Assembly: GCA_021846695.1 (NCBI GenBank)
Contig: JAJZWN010000004.1
Span: forward strand, 19,289-48,777
DNA: 29,489 nt
Origin: Thermoplasmata archaeon
GTDB lineage: Archaea; Thermoplasmatota; Thermoplasmata; Thermoplasmatales; Thermoplasmataceae
Reading direction: 5' to 3'
Shown: piece by piece, positions 1-7,592 of the stretch
How the letters are laid out: each line of letters opens with the position of its first letter
Numbering within the stretch: the stretch's first letter is position 1
Made by a program: the position numbers and the translations under genes
Notes under the pieces: model-generated
Told to the model about the DNA's origin: nothing
The model's database searches: none
What the model saw: only the letters and a program-made list of their open reading frames with translations

Positions 1-644
1 ATATAAAGCCAGATTACCAGTGGCTAGCTGTCGGGATATTAATTTTATGGATTGGATGGTTTGGCTTTAATCCCGGGAGTGTGCTTGCATTCAATGATGA
101 TGTATTGGTAGTTGTCATTGCAACATTTATTGCCTCCGGAGCTGGAATGGTATCCACCATGTTGTTTTCAAGAATGTTTGATAGGGAAACTCCAATTATT
201 ATTGTCGCTGTCAATGGGATATTAATGGGTTTGATAATAGTAACTCCCTTGGCAGGATTTGTCAGCCCTGCCAGTGCACTTATACTTGGTTTAATAGGTG
301 GCCCATTGTATGTTGGCGCGGAAAAATTATTCGCTAAGGTTAAATGGTTCTCAGACCCTGTAGGATTATTCCCTGCCCATGGAGTAGGTGGCATATTTGG
401 TGTACTGATGATAGGGCTATTTACACAGCATGCATTCGCCGCAGCTTCGGGAAACGCTATACTGCCAAATGGATTATTATTCGATGGTGGTTTTGCTGCT
501 CTAAGGCAGCTTGGCATAGAGGCTTTCGGCGTCTTCGTTGTAGTTATAACTGTATTTGCGATCTCTTTCCTGGCTATATTCATTATAGCAAAATTGTCCC
601 ATGGAATTCTCAATGAGGATGCATATAAAAACCTGGAGAAATAA
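1..644 (+). CDS. amt: Ammonium transporter Amt, C-terminal part (partial)
   Basis: This is the 3' part of an Amt/Mep/Rh-family ammonium channel. The reading frame is open from base 3 at the window edge, so the gene starts outside the window. About 213 residues are visible of a family usually near 400. A Trp-rich segment ending in FGFNPGS is typical of the mid-protein helix of Amt, and HGVGGIFGVLMIGLF carries the second His of the conserved twin-His pair in the pore (family knowledge, E. coli AmtB His318 region). Several hydrophobic helices follow. No PII (GlnK) gene lies downstream, although amt-glnK pairs are common; the next gene is a tRNA on the other strand. A T-rich stretch after the stop (about 649-672) could terminate transcription. 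Confidence 0.93.
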   Translation, partial: IKPDYQWLAVGILILWIGWFGFNPGSVLAFNDDVLVVVIATFIASGAGMVSTMLFSRMFDRETPIIIVAVNGILMGLIIVTPLAGFVSPASALILGLIGGPLYVGAEKLFAKVKWFSDPVGLFPAHGVGGIFGVLMIGLFTQHAFAAASGNAILPNGLLFDGGFAALRQLGIEAFGVFVVVITVFAISFLAIFIIAKLSHGILNEDAYKNLEK

Positions 645-706
645 TAAATTTTAACATTTTTGCAGTTTTTTTAAATTAGACAATGCTATGAATAAGAGAA
701 TTCTAG

Positions 707-781
707 CGGGCTCGGTGGGATTTGGACCCACGATCACCGACTTAGAAGGACGGTGCCTTATCCATACTAGGCCACGAGCCC
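707..781 (-). tRNA. tRNA-Arg, anticodon UCU
   Basis: Read on the minus strand, the 75 bases fold as a cloverleaf: acceptor GGGCTCG/CGAGCCC, D stem GCCT/AGGC, anticodon loop CTTCTAA giving anticodon UCU (Arg, AGA codons), T stem GTGGG/CCCAC, discriminator G. CCA is not encoded. Two oddities are visible: the anticodon stem has a T-T mismatch at positions 30-40, and the T loop reads TCCAAAT, so position 55 is C where U is nearly universal. A TATA-like box lies about 25 bp upstream. Confidence 0.93.
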
Positions 782-799
782 GCTTCCAATATTTTAGGA

Positions 800-812
800 T
801 ATAATATAAGTA
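800..812 (-). promoter_or_regulatory. TATA-like box of tRNA-Arg
   Basis: The minus-strand sequence TACTTATATTATA is centred about 25 bases before the first tRNA base. That is the archaeal TATA-box distance for a transcript starting at or near the mature 5' end. Confidence 0.55.
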
Positions 813-997
813 TTTCTATCTATGCCGAATATTTAGTTTCTGCCTTATTGCAATGTAATTACAGGAAATTACGGTACTTTTAGATATTTTTCTGCACGTC
901 ACAATTGTTATCGGAGTCATTGCATTGCAAATCCAGTATTTCTATTCTCGCCATAACAGATTGAAAAATATTACATACAATCAATGTCAGCCATAGA

Positions 998-1051
998 CCA
1001 TATAATATGGTATAAGTAACAGTTATACATTGGTATAATGGTAAGTTATAC
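998..1051 (+). promoter_or_regulatory. Tandem inverted-repeat operator of the vapBC pair
   Basis: Two perfect copies of GTATAA-N7-TTATAC occur at 1010-1028 and 1033-1051, exactly 23 bp apart, and the second ends on the base before the antitoxin ATG. A third dyad, CCATAT-A-ATATGG, lies just upstream at 998-1010. AbrB-fold antitoxins normally bind palindromes in their own promoters, so this is the expected autoregulatory site. The binding itself is inferred. Confidence 0.7.
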
Positions 1052-1300
1052 ATGTTTGAAGAAGAAATGACTATAGGTCCTAAGGGGCAGGTTGTAATAC
1101 CGGTTGCTTTAAGGAAAACATTAAAAATTACACCGGGTTCAAAGGTGATTTTCAAAATAGATGGTGATAAGATAATACTGGAAAAACTAAAAATGGATTC
1201 GGTTAATATATTCAGAGATGTTGCAAAAAAAGGAAAAAGTATAAATGAAATAAAATACAATGAATATGAGGATGAAATTATTAAAAGGAATAAATTATGA
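1052..1300 (+). CDS. vapB: VapB-type antitoxin, SpoVT/AbrB fold
   Basis: This is an 82-residue protein whose N-terminal half (about residues 5-48) is a swapped-hairpin AbrB domain, recognised by IGPKGQVVIPVALRKTLKI followed by PGSKVIFKIDGDKIILEK. The lysine- and asparagine-rich C-terminal tail is the usual place where such antitoxins wrap the toxin. The stop codon overlaps the start of the PIN toxin gene (ATGA), indicating translational coupling. The ATG directly abuts the second of two tandem inverted repeats, supporting autorepression by the antitoxin or the toxin-antitoxin complex. The pairing is clear; the exact subfamily is not. Confidence 0.85.
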   Translation: MFEEEMTIGPKGQVVIPVALRKTLKITPGSKVIFKIDGDKIILEKLKMDSVNIFRDVAKKGKSINEIKYNEYEDEIIKRNKL

Positions 1301-1707
1301 TATATATTGATTCTAATGTATTTATATTTGCTGCACTTAACAATGAGGAATTGGGAAATAGTGCTAAACTTATTTTAGAAAAAGTGGAAAATAGGAGCAT
1401 CGAGGCATCCACCAGCTCATTAACTTTTGATGAAGTTGTATGGATTGTTAAGAAGAACAGGAGTTTTGAAGATGCAGTATCTATTGGTGATGCTTTTTTG
1501 GGCATGGAAGGGCTACACCTGATTGATGTGAACCAGGACTTGCTGGCACTTGCCATATCTATTATGAAAAAGTATAAGACTGATCCAAGAGATTCTATTC
1601 ATGCAGCTACTGCAATTACTCAAAAAGCAGCTGTAGTTATATCTGAGGAGAGTGATTTTGATAAAATAACAGAAATAAAAAAAATAGGCATAAGGGAGTT
1701 CAAATAG
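1297..1707 (+). CDS. vapC: VapC-type PIN-domain ribonuclease toxin
   Basis: This 136-residue protein spans one PIN domain, the normal VapC length. The acidic metal-binding residues expected of the family are visible: Asp5 in YIDSNVF, Glu46 in TFDEV, Asp99 in DPRDSIHAA, and Asp120/Asp122 in SEESDFD. VapC toxins are Mg/Mn-dependent endoribonucleases that usually cut tRNA or rRNA; the target here cannot be read from sequence. Its start overlaps the antitoxin stop by four bases. All catalytic positions appear intact, so the toxin is probably functional. Confidence 0.87.
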   Translation: MIYIDSNVFIFAALNNEELGNSAKLILEKVENRSIEASTSSLTFDEVVWIVKKNRSFEDAVSIGDAFLGMEGLHLIDVNQDLLALAISIMKKYKTDPRDSIHAATAITQKAAVVISEESDFDKITEIKKIGIREFK

Positions 1708-1752
1708 TATTTTTTATAGAGTGCCTCATGTGTTAGCAAATGACGATTTTCA

Positions 1753-1944
1753 TTATCTCCCGTGGTTTTCCCTCAGTTTCCCGTGTGATATTATAATGAG
1801 GCTACATGCAATTGTTTTCAGGCCTATTGCAGTATCAAAGTTTCTTTTGCTTGTGTACCAGATATTCTCATACTTTAGTATATTCTCCAGTATACTGAAA
1901 GTACTCTCTATTTCTCGTCTTAGTGAGTATAAAGGCATATTTTC
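1753..1944 (-). pseudogene. Transposase C-terminal remnant (DDE, IS4/IS5-like)
   Basis: The minus strand encodes about 61 residues after an in-frame stop, including YSLRREIESTFSILENI, then an aromatic/Asn segment and IGLKTIACSLIIIS. This resembles the C-terminal end of DDE transposases common in Thermoplasmatales, where the Arg-x-x-x-Glu region carries the last catalytic Glu. There is no catalytic core upstream: the frame is stopped at once and no continuation is recognisable to about 2200. It is therefore read as a decayed insertion-sequence tail. The family assignment is from memory of similar tails and is moderate. Confidence 0.5.
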
Positions 1945-2211
1945 TTAATAAATCAACTTGAATCGCATGTGTATAGTGCGGAAATATTATGGTATGTATT
2001 ATTAAGATAGATTTTTAAAATAAAGAATTAGATTAAACCAACTATACAATTGTATGTATCTGAATCTAAATGATGCATGCCAGCCCTTCTCTGTTATTTA
2101 ATGATTAAATTTATTAATAACACGGATTATATTTACACGATGTTGTGGAAATAACCCAACAGAAAAAATATATGCTGGTTAGAATTATATTGTTGGTAGC
2201 GGATGTAAAAA
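1945..2211. other. Non-coding stretch with nested inverted repeat
   Basis: No convincing gene is seen here. TTAGATT (2028-2034) and AATCTAA (2063-2069) enclose the perfect palindrome ATACAATTGTAT (2044-2055), almost concentrically. The stretch lies between a transposase remnant and the next small gene and may be relic mobile-element DNA or an operator. A TATA-like box near 2184-2190 belongs to the gene that follows. Confidence 0.35.
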
Positions 2212-2454
2212 ATGGCAATCAATTTATCACAAGAGATTAAGAAAAGGAAGTTAGCGAACAAAACCTTCATTCCTATTTTTGTTCTGTTTATCATCATTGG
2301 GTCTCTATATTATTATAATATTTTTAATTATAAAAATTTTTATCTAACTATTATATTATTTGTAATTTATCTTATACTGCTTGGGGATGCAATAAATAGG
2401 TATCTGGATCATATAAGAAAAAAATGGCAGAATAACAATAAAAATTTCATGTAA
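2212..2454 (+). CDS. Small two-helix membrane protein, unknown
   Basis: I do not recognise this 80-residue protein. It has a basic N-terminus (KKRKLANK), two hydrophobic segments (about residues 18-35 and 42-58) separated by a short loop, and a basic/Asn-rich tail. It probably sits in the cytoplasmic membrane as a hairpin. The best support that it is real is a TATA-like box (AATTATAT, about 2183-2190) centred some 25 bp before the ATG, the leaderless layout seen across the window. It stands alone, with no overlapping or closely spaced partner. Confidence 0.5.
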   Translation: MAINLSQEIKKRKLANKTFIPIFVLFIIIGSLYYYNIFNYKNFYLTIILFVIYLILLGDAINRYLDHIRKKWQNNNKNFM

Positions 2455-2645
2455 AAGATTATTTGTATAAAATCGAAAGTGGTTTTATCTCACGGCCTTC
2501 ACATTCATAATTATTGCATAAATGTTGGCTATGATCTGATCAACTTAATTTTGGACAGTTATAGATAAGAATATTTCAATATGCCTGGAAAGTCCCCTGG
2601 CTACAAACTACAAATTTTTATAACATGCCCTGATGACTAACTTCC

Positions 2646-3356
2646 ATGGGAGTACCTGAAGACATACCATTCTCTGATTTCGGGAGACTTGAAAGCATAA
2701 AAAAACAGAATAATAGACTTTTATTTGACAATGATTTATCCGGATTCAAAGGCAAGAAAGTTTACCAGTATATATTCCTGTACTGGATTTCCGATGATTC
2801 AATAATCTACAATGGCAAGAAAATTACAAAGATTTCGGTAAACGGAAACCTTCTCCAGAGAAAGGTTTTATTCAGGCAGAATGTCTTTGAAAAATTTGGC
2901 GATACCACATGGACTTTTGGACTTTCGGAGAAAATAAATAATGGAATAATACTCTGCTATTATCATAACAGTGAGGGGCAAAAGGCATTTGCACATATAT
3001 TCATTAACAAATCACTGAAAAGAAAAATCGCAAAAAAGATTATAGAAACTTTAACTGAAGCGGCTGAAAAATATGGAATGCCTATAAAAGAAGGATATGT
3101 ATTCTATGAATATATAGATAAAGAAAATTACAAAGAAAGCCCTCCGCTGCAGGAAGAGGAAGGAGATGAAAAGTTATTTAAAATTCTGGAAATTGAACCT
3201 ACCGATAATCCTGAAATAATAAAAAATGCATACAGGAAAATGGCTAAGATATATCATCCTGACCTCACAACTCCGGAAAATGAAGAAGAATATTCTGAAA
3301 AGATGAAAAATATAAACTATGCCTATGAAAAATTATACAAAAAATATTACAGGTAG
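2646..3356 (+). CDS. J-domain protein with an unknown N-terminal domain
   Basis: This 236-residue protein ends in a J-domain (about 173-236): LFKILEIEPTDN, then AYRKMAKIYHPDL with the HPD triplet at 204-206 that activates Hsp70 ATPase, and a final helix. J-domains are more often N-terminal, so the C-terminal placement is notable. Residues 1-150 form a mixed region rich in aromatic residues that I do not recognise. No Gly/Phe region, zinc centre or membrane helix is seen, so this is not canonical DnaJ. A TATA-like box (TTTTTATAACAT, about 2614-2624) sits some 26 bp before the ATG. It is convergent with the aCPSF2 gene, one base apart. Confidence 0.8.
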   Translation: MGVPEDIPFSDFGRLESIKKQNNRLLFDNDLSGFKGKKVYQYIFLYWISDDSIIYNGKKITKISVNGNLLQRKVLFRQNVFEKFGDTTWTFGLSEKINNGIILCYYHNSEGQKAFAHIFINKSLKRKIAKKIIETLTEAAEKYGMPIKEGYVFYEYIDKENYKESPPLQEEEGDEKLFKILEIEPTDNPEIIKNAYRKMAKIYHPDLTTPENEEEYSEKMKNINYAYEKLYKKYYR

Positions 3357-3357
3357 A

Positions 3358-4587
3358 TTATTCTACCGTAAATTCATGCCCATTGAAGGGCAATATAAAT
3401 TTGTATTCCGGAAGTGATTCCTGAAGTTTTTCCCTCTGGTCACCGTGGCATAATACCACTATTTCCGGGTCTACGCCTTTCACAAACTTCACAAGGTCAG
3501 AATGCCCTGCGTGTGCAGATAGATCAAAGAAATCTATTTTCATTGCCGGTTTTATTGTTGCGCCTGCAATCTGTATTGTTCCGTTTTCTATAAGGCTCCT
3601 TCCGTTTGTTCCATCTACCTGATATCCTGTAAGGAATATGGCAGATTTTGGATCTTCGGCAAAGGCATCTATGTACCCGAGAACCGGCCCGCCGTCAAGC
3701 ATTCCTGAAGTTGTAATAATTATATCTGCCTCCCTTATGGCTTCCTGTCTCATCCTGTTGTTCCTTACCTGTATTACACGGCCCATTGATCTCCTGAATA
3801 GTTTCGGGTCCTTGAGAAATCCTGGTGTATCCATATATATTCCAGATATCCTGTTTCCCATTCCATCAACATAAATCCTGTAATCCATATCTCTCAGGGT
3901 CATTATCATTTCCTGGGTCCTTCCAATTGCGAATGTGGGCAATATTACCCTGCCTCCATTCTCTATGGTTTCCCTTATGCTTTCCTTGAGCCTCTGGATT
4001 ACCTCATCCCTATCTTCATGGTCCCTTCCTGCATATGTGCTTTCCATTATCAGTACATCAGTCTTCACAGGCTTTGCTCCATAAAGGAGATTAGTATCCT
4101 TTGTGTACAGATCGCCGGTAATCATAAATGACCTAGCGTCCTGGAACCACCACATTGTAGAACCTGGTATATGCCCTGCACTGTGTGCCACAGCTGTAAG
4201 GTTGTCTACCTGGAATGGCTGCTCATATTTCGCCGTCATCATTGACTTGAACAGGTTATCAACATCTTCCTCGTTGAACATTTTGGTATAGTTTTCAAGC
4301 CTCATGATTTTGAGCGAATCCATGAGTATGGGCTTTATACTGTTCGCAGTCATAGCCGTTGCATGGAAATTTGCCTGAAAGTTATGGTAATACACAGGCA
4401 ATGCCCCGGTATGGTCCAGATGGGCATGTGTCAGGAATATGTCATTCACCTTTTCAGGTGGAAGTGGATATTCAGGTGGTTTTTCCGGCTCTATACCATA
4501 ATCTATCATTATCTTGCTTTGCTTATCCTCTATCTTTATTGCTAGTCTTCCGACTTCTTCGGCTCCGCCGAGAAATTTTATTTTCAT
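3358..4587 (-). CDS. Archaeal CPSF-like beta-CASP ribonuclease (aCPSF2)
   Basis: This 409-residue protein combines a metallo-beta-lactamase domain with an inserted beta-CASP domain. Visible zinc-site motifs are HAHLDH (54-59), AGHIPGS (137-143) and TGDL (157-160), with ESTYAGRDH at 182-190 and, in the CASP part, TSGMLDGGP (293-301), SAHAGHSD (357-364) and CHGD (380-383). There is no N-terminal KH extension, which separates it from aCPSF1 and fits aCPSF2, an RNA endo/exonuclease implicated in RNA 3'-end processing and decay. The gene starts 6 bases after the MTA phosphorylase stop and shows no TATA box of its own, so it is probably co-transcribed. Confidence 0.88.
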   Translation of the reverse strand: MKIKFLGGAEEVGRLAIKIEDKQSKIMIDYGIEPEKPPEYPLPPEKVNDIFLTHAHLDHTGALPVYYHNFQANFHATAMTANSIKPILMDSLKIMRLENYTKMFNEEDVDNLFKSMMTAKYEQPFQVDNLTAVAHSAGHIPGSTMWWFQDARSFMITGDLYTKDTNLLYGAKPVKTDVLIMESTYAGRDHEDRDEVIQRLKESIRETIENGGRVILPTFAIGRTQEMIMTLRDMDYRIYVDGMGNRISGIYMDTPGFLKDPKLFRRSMGRVIQVRNNRMRQEAIREADIIITTSGMLDGGPVLGYIDAFAEDPKSAIFLTGYQVDGTNGRSLIENGTIQIAGATIKPAMKIDFFDLSAHAGHSDLVKFVKGVDPEIVVLCHGDQREKLQESLPEYKFILPFNGHEFTVE

Positions 4588-4593
4588 TTTATA

Positions 4594-5367
4594 TCACGCT
4601 TTTGCATTTTCTAATCTCAAAGAACATTTGCAATTCCTTTGACCGTTAATTTCTGGAACTAAATTATATAACATTTTTGATACTTTTTCCTCACTTTCTT
4701 TCATTATCTGCATAACATCTGAAGCTTCCACAGCTTCATCTTTCCATGCATCGTAATCTGTGACAGTTGCCAGCATGCCATAGCACATTGACAATTCAGC
4801 TGCAAGATTAATTTCAGGAACAAGAGTCATTCCTATTATATCGGCAAAATTCCTGAACATTTTTGATTCAGCCCTGGTTGAGAACCTTGGACCCTCTATG
4901 CATATATATGCACCATTCTTATGTACGGGAAATGATAATTTTTTGCCCGCTTCATATGCCTTTGCACTTATATCACTGCAGAATGGGTCTGCCATGGAAA
5001 TATGGTAAACATCAGGGCCATTATAATATGTAAGGTCCCTCCTTTTAGTAAAATCAATAAATTGATCGGGTATTACTATATCTCCAGGTTTATATTCCTC
5101 CTTTAATGATCCGACAGCGTTGAGGCCTATTATCCTCTGAACGCCAGCTTTCTGCAATGCAAAAATATTTGCTTTATAGTTCACCATATGAGGTGGTATT
5201 GTGTGCTTTTTCCCATGCCTGGGCAGAAAAGCTACCTCAACTCCATTTATTTCACCAATCTCAAGTGGTGCTGATGGTTTGCCATAGGGTGTATCAATAT
5301 CCATTGTTTTCCTGGTTTCCATTATACTATAAAGACCACTGCCTCCTATTATTCCTACGTATGTCAT
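4594..5367 (-). CDS. mtnP: 5'-methylthioadenosine phosphorylase
   Basis: This is a 257-residue PNP/MTAP-family phosphorylase that cleaves methylthioadenosine to adenine and methylthioribose-1-phosphate, linking polyamine synthesis to methionine salvage. Motifs visible are IIGGSGLY (6-13, phosphate loop), [15 protein letters not shown] (50-64), and ATVTDYDAW (about 200-208). The TDYDxW segment is characteristic of methylthioadenosine rather than guanosine/inosine preference. The length is normal for the family. It lies 41 bases after an asparagine-synthase-domain gene and just before aCPSF2 on the same strand. AT-rich sequence in the short gap could give it its own promoter. Confidence 0.88.
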   Translation of the reverse strand: MTYVGIIGGSGLYSIMETRKTMDIDTPYGKPSAPLEIGEINGVEVAFLPRHGKKHTIPPHMVNYKANIFALQKAGVQRIIGLNAVGSLKEEYKPGDIVIPDQFIDFTKRRDLTYYNGPDVYHISMADPFCSDISAKAYEAGKKLSFPVHKNGAYICIEGPRFSTRAESKMFRNFADIIGMTLVPEINLAAELSMCYGMLATVTDYDAWKDEAVEASDVMQIMKESEEKVSKMLYNLVPEINGQRNCKCSLRLENAKA

Positions 5368-5408
5368 TGTTTATCCCATTAATTATATACTATATCATTC
5401 ATTAATAT

Positions 5409-6137
5409 TTATTCATTTCTAAATATTTTATCGGATTGCCGTAAAAGGTATTTATTTATGCCGGAGCCATACTGGGCTGCAGTTTTATTCCTGTTATAAA
5501 TCTCTTCCGGCAATGAGATTTTAGCCGCTATTTCCCTGAGTATCAGCTTGTTCCTGTTTTCTTCTATATTATCTTCCCTGGTTATATAATGCCTTATTTT
5601 CAACATCCCCAGTGATAAATATGGTGTTATCAATTCCTTATCATAGTATTCTGCCATTTTCTTTTCCCTTGGCAATGTAACATTGAAAAGCCTGTTAATG
5701 TATGTGTCATTTTTAAGCCTTGGATTGTCTATAAACCTTCTGTATCCATAAAATAGTTCGTCAGCACCCTGACCTGTAACAACATATTTTTCCGGGATAA
5801 AATCCATTAAAATGAATAGTACAAGCTCATATCCCATTTCCATCTTTGTGATCTTCGGGTCAATTTTTAATAGCTGGCTTATATAGCCCTCAATGTCGAT
5901 CTCATCCAGCAATATTATTTTTGGATTTATTTTTAAGATCGAAGATGCATCATCAACATTTTCAATATCCCTTGAATCTGAAAAACCCAGTGTATAGGGT
6001 ATATACCTGTAACCTGAAAGTGCAAGGAGCAGTGAACTGTCGAGGCCACCTGAATAGGCTATCGCACAGGGCTTATCTGCTGTTTGTTCCACTGCTGCCT
6101 TAAGTTCATTATAAACATTATCTACTATATTCTGCAT
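5409..6137 (-). CDS. Stand-alone asparagine-synthase-type ATP pyrophosphatase domain
   Basis: This 242-residue protein corresponds only to the C-terminal synthetase domain of AsnB. SGGLDSS (29-35) is the PP-loop that binds ATP pyrophosphate, and TGQGADELFYGY (121-132) is the conserved second motif. The N-terminal glutaminase domain is absent: there is no nucleophile Cys2 and the protein is about half the usual AsnB length. It could use free ammonia, take ammonia from a separate glutaminase, or adenylate a different carboxylate. An AT-rich TATA-like box (TTTATTTAAAC, about 6157-6167) lies at the leaderless distance. It heads a same-strand group with mtnP and aCPSF2, which share no obvious pathway with it. 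Confidence 0.8.
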   Translation of the reverse strand: MQNIVDNVYNELKAAVEQTADKPCAIAYSGGLDSSLLLALSGYRYIPYTLGFSDSRDIENVDDASSILKINPKIILLDEIDIEGYISQLLKIDPKITKMEMGYELVLFILMDFIPEKYVVTGQGADELFYGYRRFIDNPRLKNDTYINRLFNVTLPREKKMAEYYDKELITPYLSLGMLKIRHYITREDNIEENRNKLILREIAAKISLPEEIYNRNKTAAQYGSGINKYLLRQSDKIFRNE

Positions 6138-6376
6138 ATTAACAAATATCCATATTGTTTATTTAAACTTAAGGTTGCTTATTTTATAAAGAAAAATGCA
6201 TAGGAAATGGGTATTTTTATGATATTCGTTAAGAAACCCTAAATGTACACAGATAGTATCCTTAATTCCAGTAATATATATGGAAAGTCCTGTTTGCATA
6301 ATTATGCCTGTATATTGTATCGTATCCCTTTGCCAGTCATCGAATTATTTATAACGGCTAAAGCATTTAACATGCA

Positions 6377-6796
6377 ATGATAAAGGTCATGGCATCCGGA
6401 GTATTTGACATACTGCATTTAGGGCATGTGCATTACTTAAGGGAATCAAAATCCTTTGGCGATTATCTTGTCGTGGTTATTGCTTCAGATTATATAGCAC
6501 AGAAACATGGAAAGGAACTGGTGTTCAATGAAAATGAACGTTCTGCCCTTGTGTCAGAACTGAAGATGGTGGATGAGGTGATGGTAGGCCATAGTGATGA
6601 TAATATATTCAAAACTGTTGCAGAATTGAAACCGGATATAATTACACTGGGATATGACCAGAAATTTGATGATTCCTATATTGAAACTGAATGCAAAAAA
6701 CTCGGGCTAAATACAAAGGTGAGGAGGACATCGCCATACGACGGGACAATAAACAGTTCCTCAAAAATAAGGCAAAAAATTCTTGAATCTATCTGA
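6377..6796 (+). CDS. ribL: FAD synthase (archaeal RibL, nucleotidyltransferase fold)
   Basis: This 139-residue cytidylyltransferase-like protein carries GVFDILHLGHVHYL near the N-terminus (the HxGH nucleotide-binding motif) and ends with NSSSKIRQK, which matches the C-terminal SS-x-I-(R/K) signature region. The central LGYDQKF matches the family's L-G-x-D-Q segment. RibL of Methanocaldococcus joins FMN and ATP (or CTP) to give FAD; that family relation is the basis for the call. Glycerol-3-phosphate cytidylyltransferase is the alternative, but length and motifs favour RibL. A TATA-like box (TTATTTATAA, about 6345-6354) is centred some 27 bp before the ATG. Confidence 0.82.
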   Translation: MIKVMASGVFDILHLGHVHYLRESKSFGDYLVVVIASDYIAQKHGKELVFNENERSALVSELKMVDEVMVGHSDDNIFKTVAELKPDIITLGYDQKFDDSYIETECKKLGLNTKVRRTSPYDGTINSSSKIRQKILESI

Positions 6797-6866
6797 AATG
6801 GCACTATTAATTCAATAAAGAGAAAATGGATTATAGATAGCTAAAATGGATTAACGAATAACAATC

Positions 6867-6874
6867 AAAAAAAA
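6867..6874 (-). terminator. Poly-T terminator after prefoldin beta
   Basis: A run of eight T on the minus strand lies about 36 bases downstream of the prefoldin stop codon. Archaeal transcription commonly ends at such runs without a hairpin. Confidence 0.45.
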
Positions 6875-6909
6875 CAATTATAAAATATAGGTAATATTAC
6901 AGGTAAATT

Positions 6910-7293
6910 TTAATTAATTCCCTGATTGTTCTGGTTTCTGGTTGATTCTTCATACCTTTTCTGGATAGCCTGTTCCAGCTCCTTGTATTTCTCTTCCAGT
7001 GTCTTTTGCTGGTTTTCAAGTGTTTTAAGCCTCATCTGGCTCAGTTCCTTCTGCTCTTCCAGGTCAGAAACAAGTTTTTCCCTGTCATCAATCTTATAAA
7101 TAATAGGTCCTACATTTTTATATATCGGGGCATCTTTACCTACTGTATTCAGTTCTTTAAGCGTTTTGTCAAGTTCTTTAACCTTCATGTCAATCTGATA
7201 TCTCTGGTTTGCAACTTGCTCTATCTGTGCCTGCATGTCCTGTGCCTGTTTTATCTGGTTCTGCAAATATGCATTTAAGTTAGGTTCTACCAT
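6910..7293 (-). CDS. pfdB: Prefoldin beta subunit
   Basis: This 127-residue protein has two heptad-rich coiled-coil arms (about residues 8-50 and 75-118). They flank a short beta region, GKDAPIYKNVGPIIYKID, which is the signature of prefoldin beta. Four beta and two alpha subunits form the archaeal jellyfish-shaped holdase that delivers unfolded proteins to the thermosome; the alpha gene is not in this window. It overlaps the end of the Pcc1 gene by 7 bases on the same strand, an arrangement known in other archaea. The Gln/Asn-rich C-terminal tail is typical. Confidence 0.93.
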   Translation of the reverse strand: MVEPNLNAYLQNQIKQAQDMQAQIEQVANQRYQIDMKVKELDKTLKELNTVGKDAPIYKNVGPIIYKIDDREKLVSDLEEQKELSQMRLKTLENQQKTLEEKYKELEQAIQKRYEESTRNQNNQGIN

Positions 7294-7520
7294 ATATCTT
7301 CCTCCATTATTTTTTTAGTTACGTTCAATACCCTTGTTATTGAGGAAACACTGGCCCTTAAAGATGAAGTGTCAGGGGCTGTAATTATTATATATATACT
7401 GGAATTATCTTCCTTAACAGCAACACTTGACCTTCCAAATGTTTCCGTGACCTCTGGCCTTATAGCTTCCAGGTATTTTATGTACTCTGATTTCTTCAGG
7501 GTGAGTTTAACTCTGAACAT
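7287..7520 (-). CDS. pcc1: KEOPS complex subunit Pcc1
   Basis: This 77-residue protein fits the small Pcc1 fold. Recognisable parts are the N-terminal strand FRVKLTLKK, the helix YLEAIRPEV, the strands SIYIIITAPDTSSLRASVSS, and a final helix. Pcc1 is the dimerisation subunit of KEOPS, which makes N6-threonylcarbamoyladenosine at position 37 of ANN-decoding tRNAs. Kae1, Bud32 and Cgi121 are not in this window. A TATA-rich stretch (about 7534-7550) lies at the right distance upstream, so the pcc1-pfdB pair is likely transcribed from here. Confidence 0.85.
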   Translation of the reverse strand: MFRVKLTLKKSEYIKYLEAIRPEVTETFGRSSVAVKEDNSSIYIIITAPDTSSLRASVSSITRVLNVTKKIMEEDIW

Positions 7521-7592
7521 TTCTACGTCATTATGATATATTATTATATAACTATTTGTCAGTTTTCAATGTGTTAAAATGTAGCATATTCC

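Noticed and set aside
880..1260. 126-codon minus-strand ORF opposite the antitoxin gene
   Set aside because: It is the complement of the AbrB-domain gene, whose motifs and overlap with the toxin are clear.
1721..1948. 75-codon plus-strand ORF
   Set aside because: It lies opposite the transposase remnant, whose protein has recognisable transposase features; the plus-strand protein has none and no promoter at the right distance.
1727..1972. CATGTGT direct repeats on both sides of the transposase remnant as target-site duplications
   Set aside because: Seven bases with poorly matching flanks can occur by chance, and neither copy is next to a recognisable element end.
2632..2657. TGATGA followed by CTGA as a C/D-box RNA
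   Set aside because: The spacing is far too short for a C/D guide RNA and it overlaps the start of the J-domain gene.
2586..6290. Shared TGGAAAGTCC in two intergenic stretches (near 2586 and 6280)
   Set aside because: A ten-base match with unlike flanks and no shared structure; no small-RNA signature around either copy.
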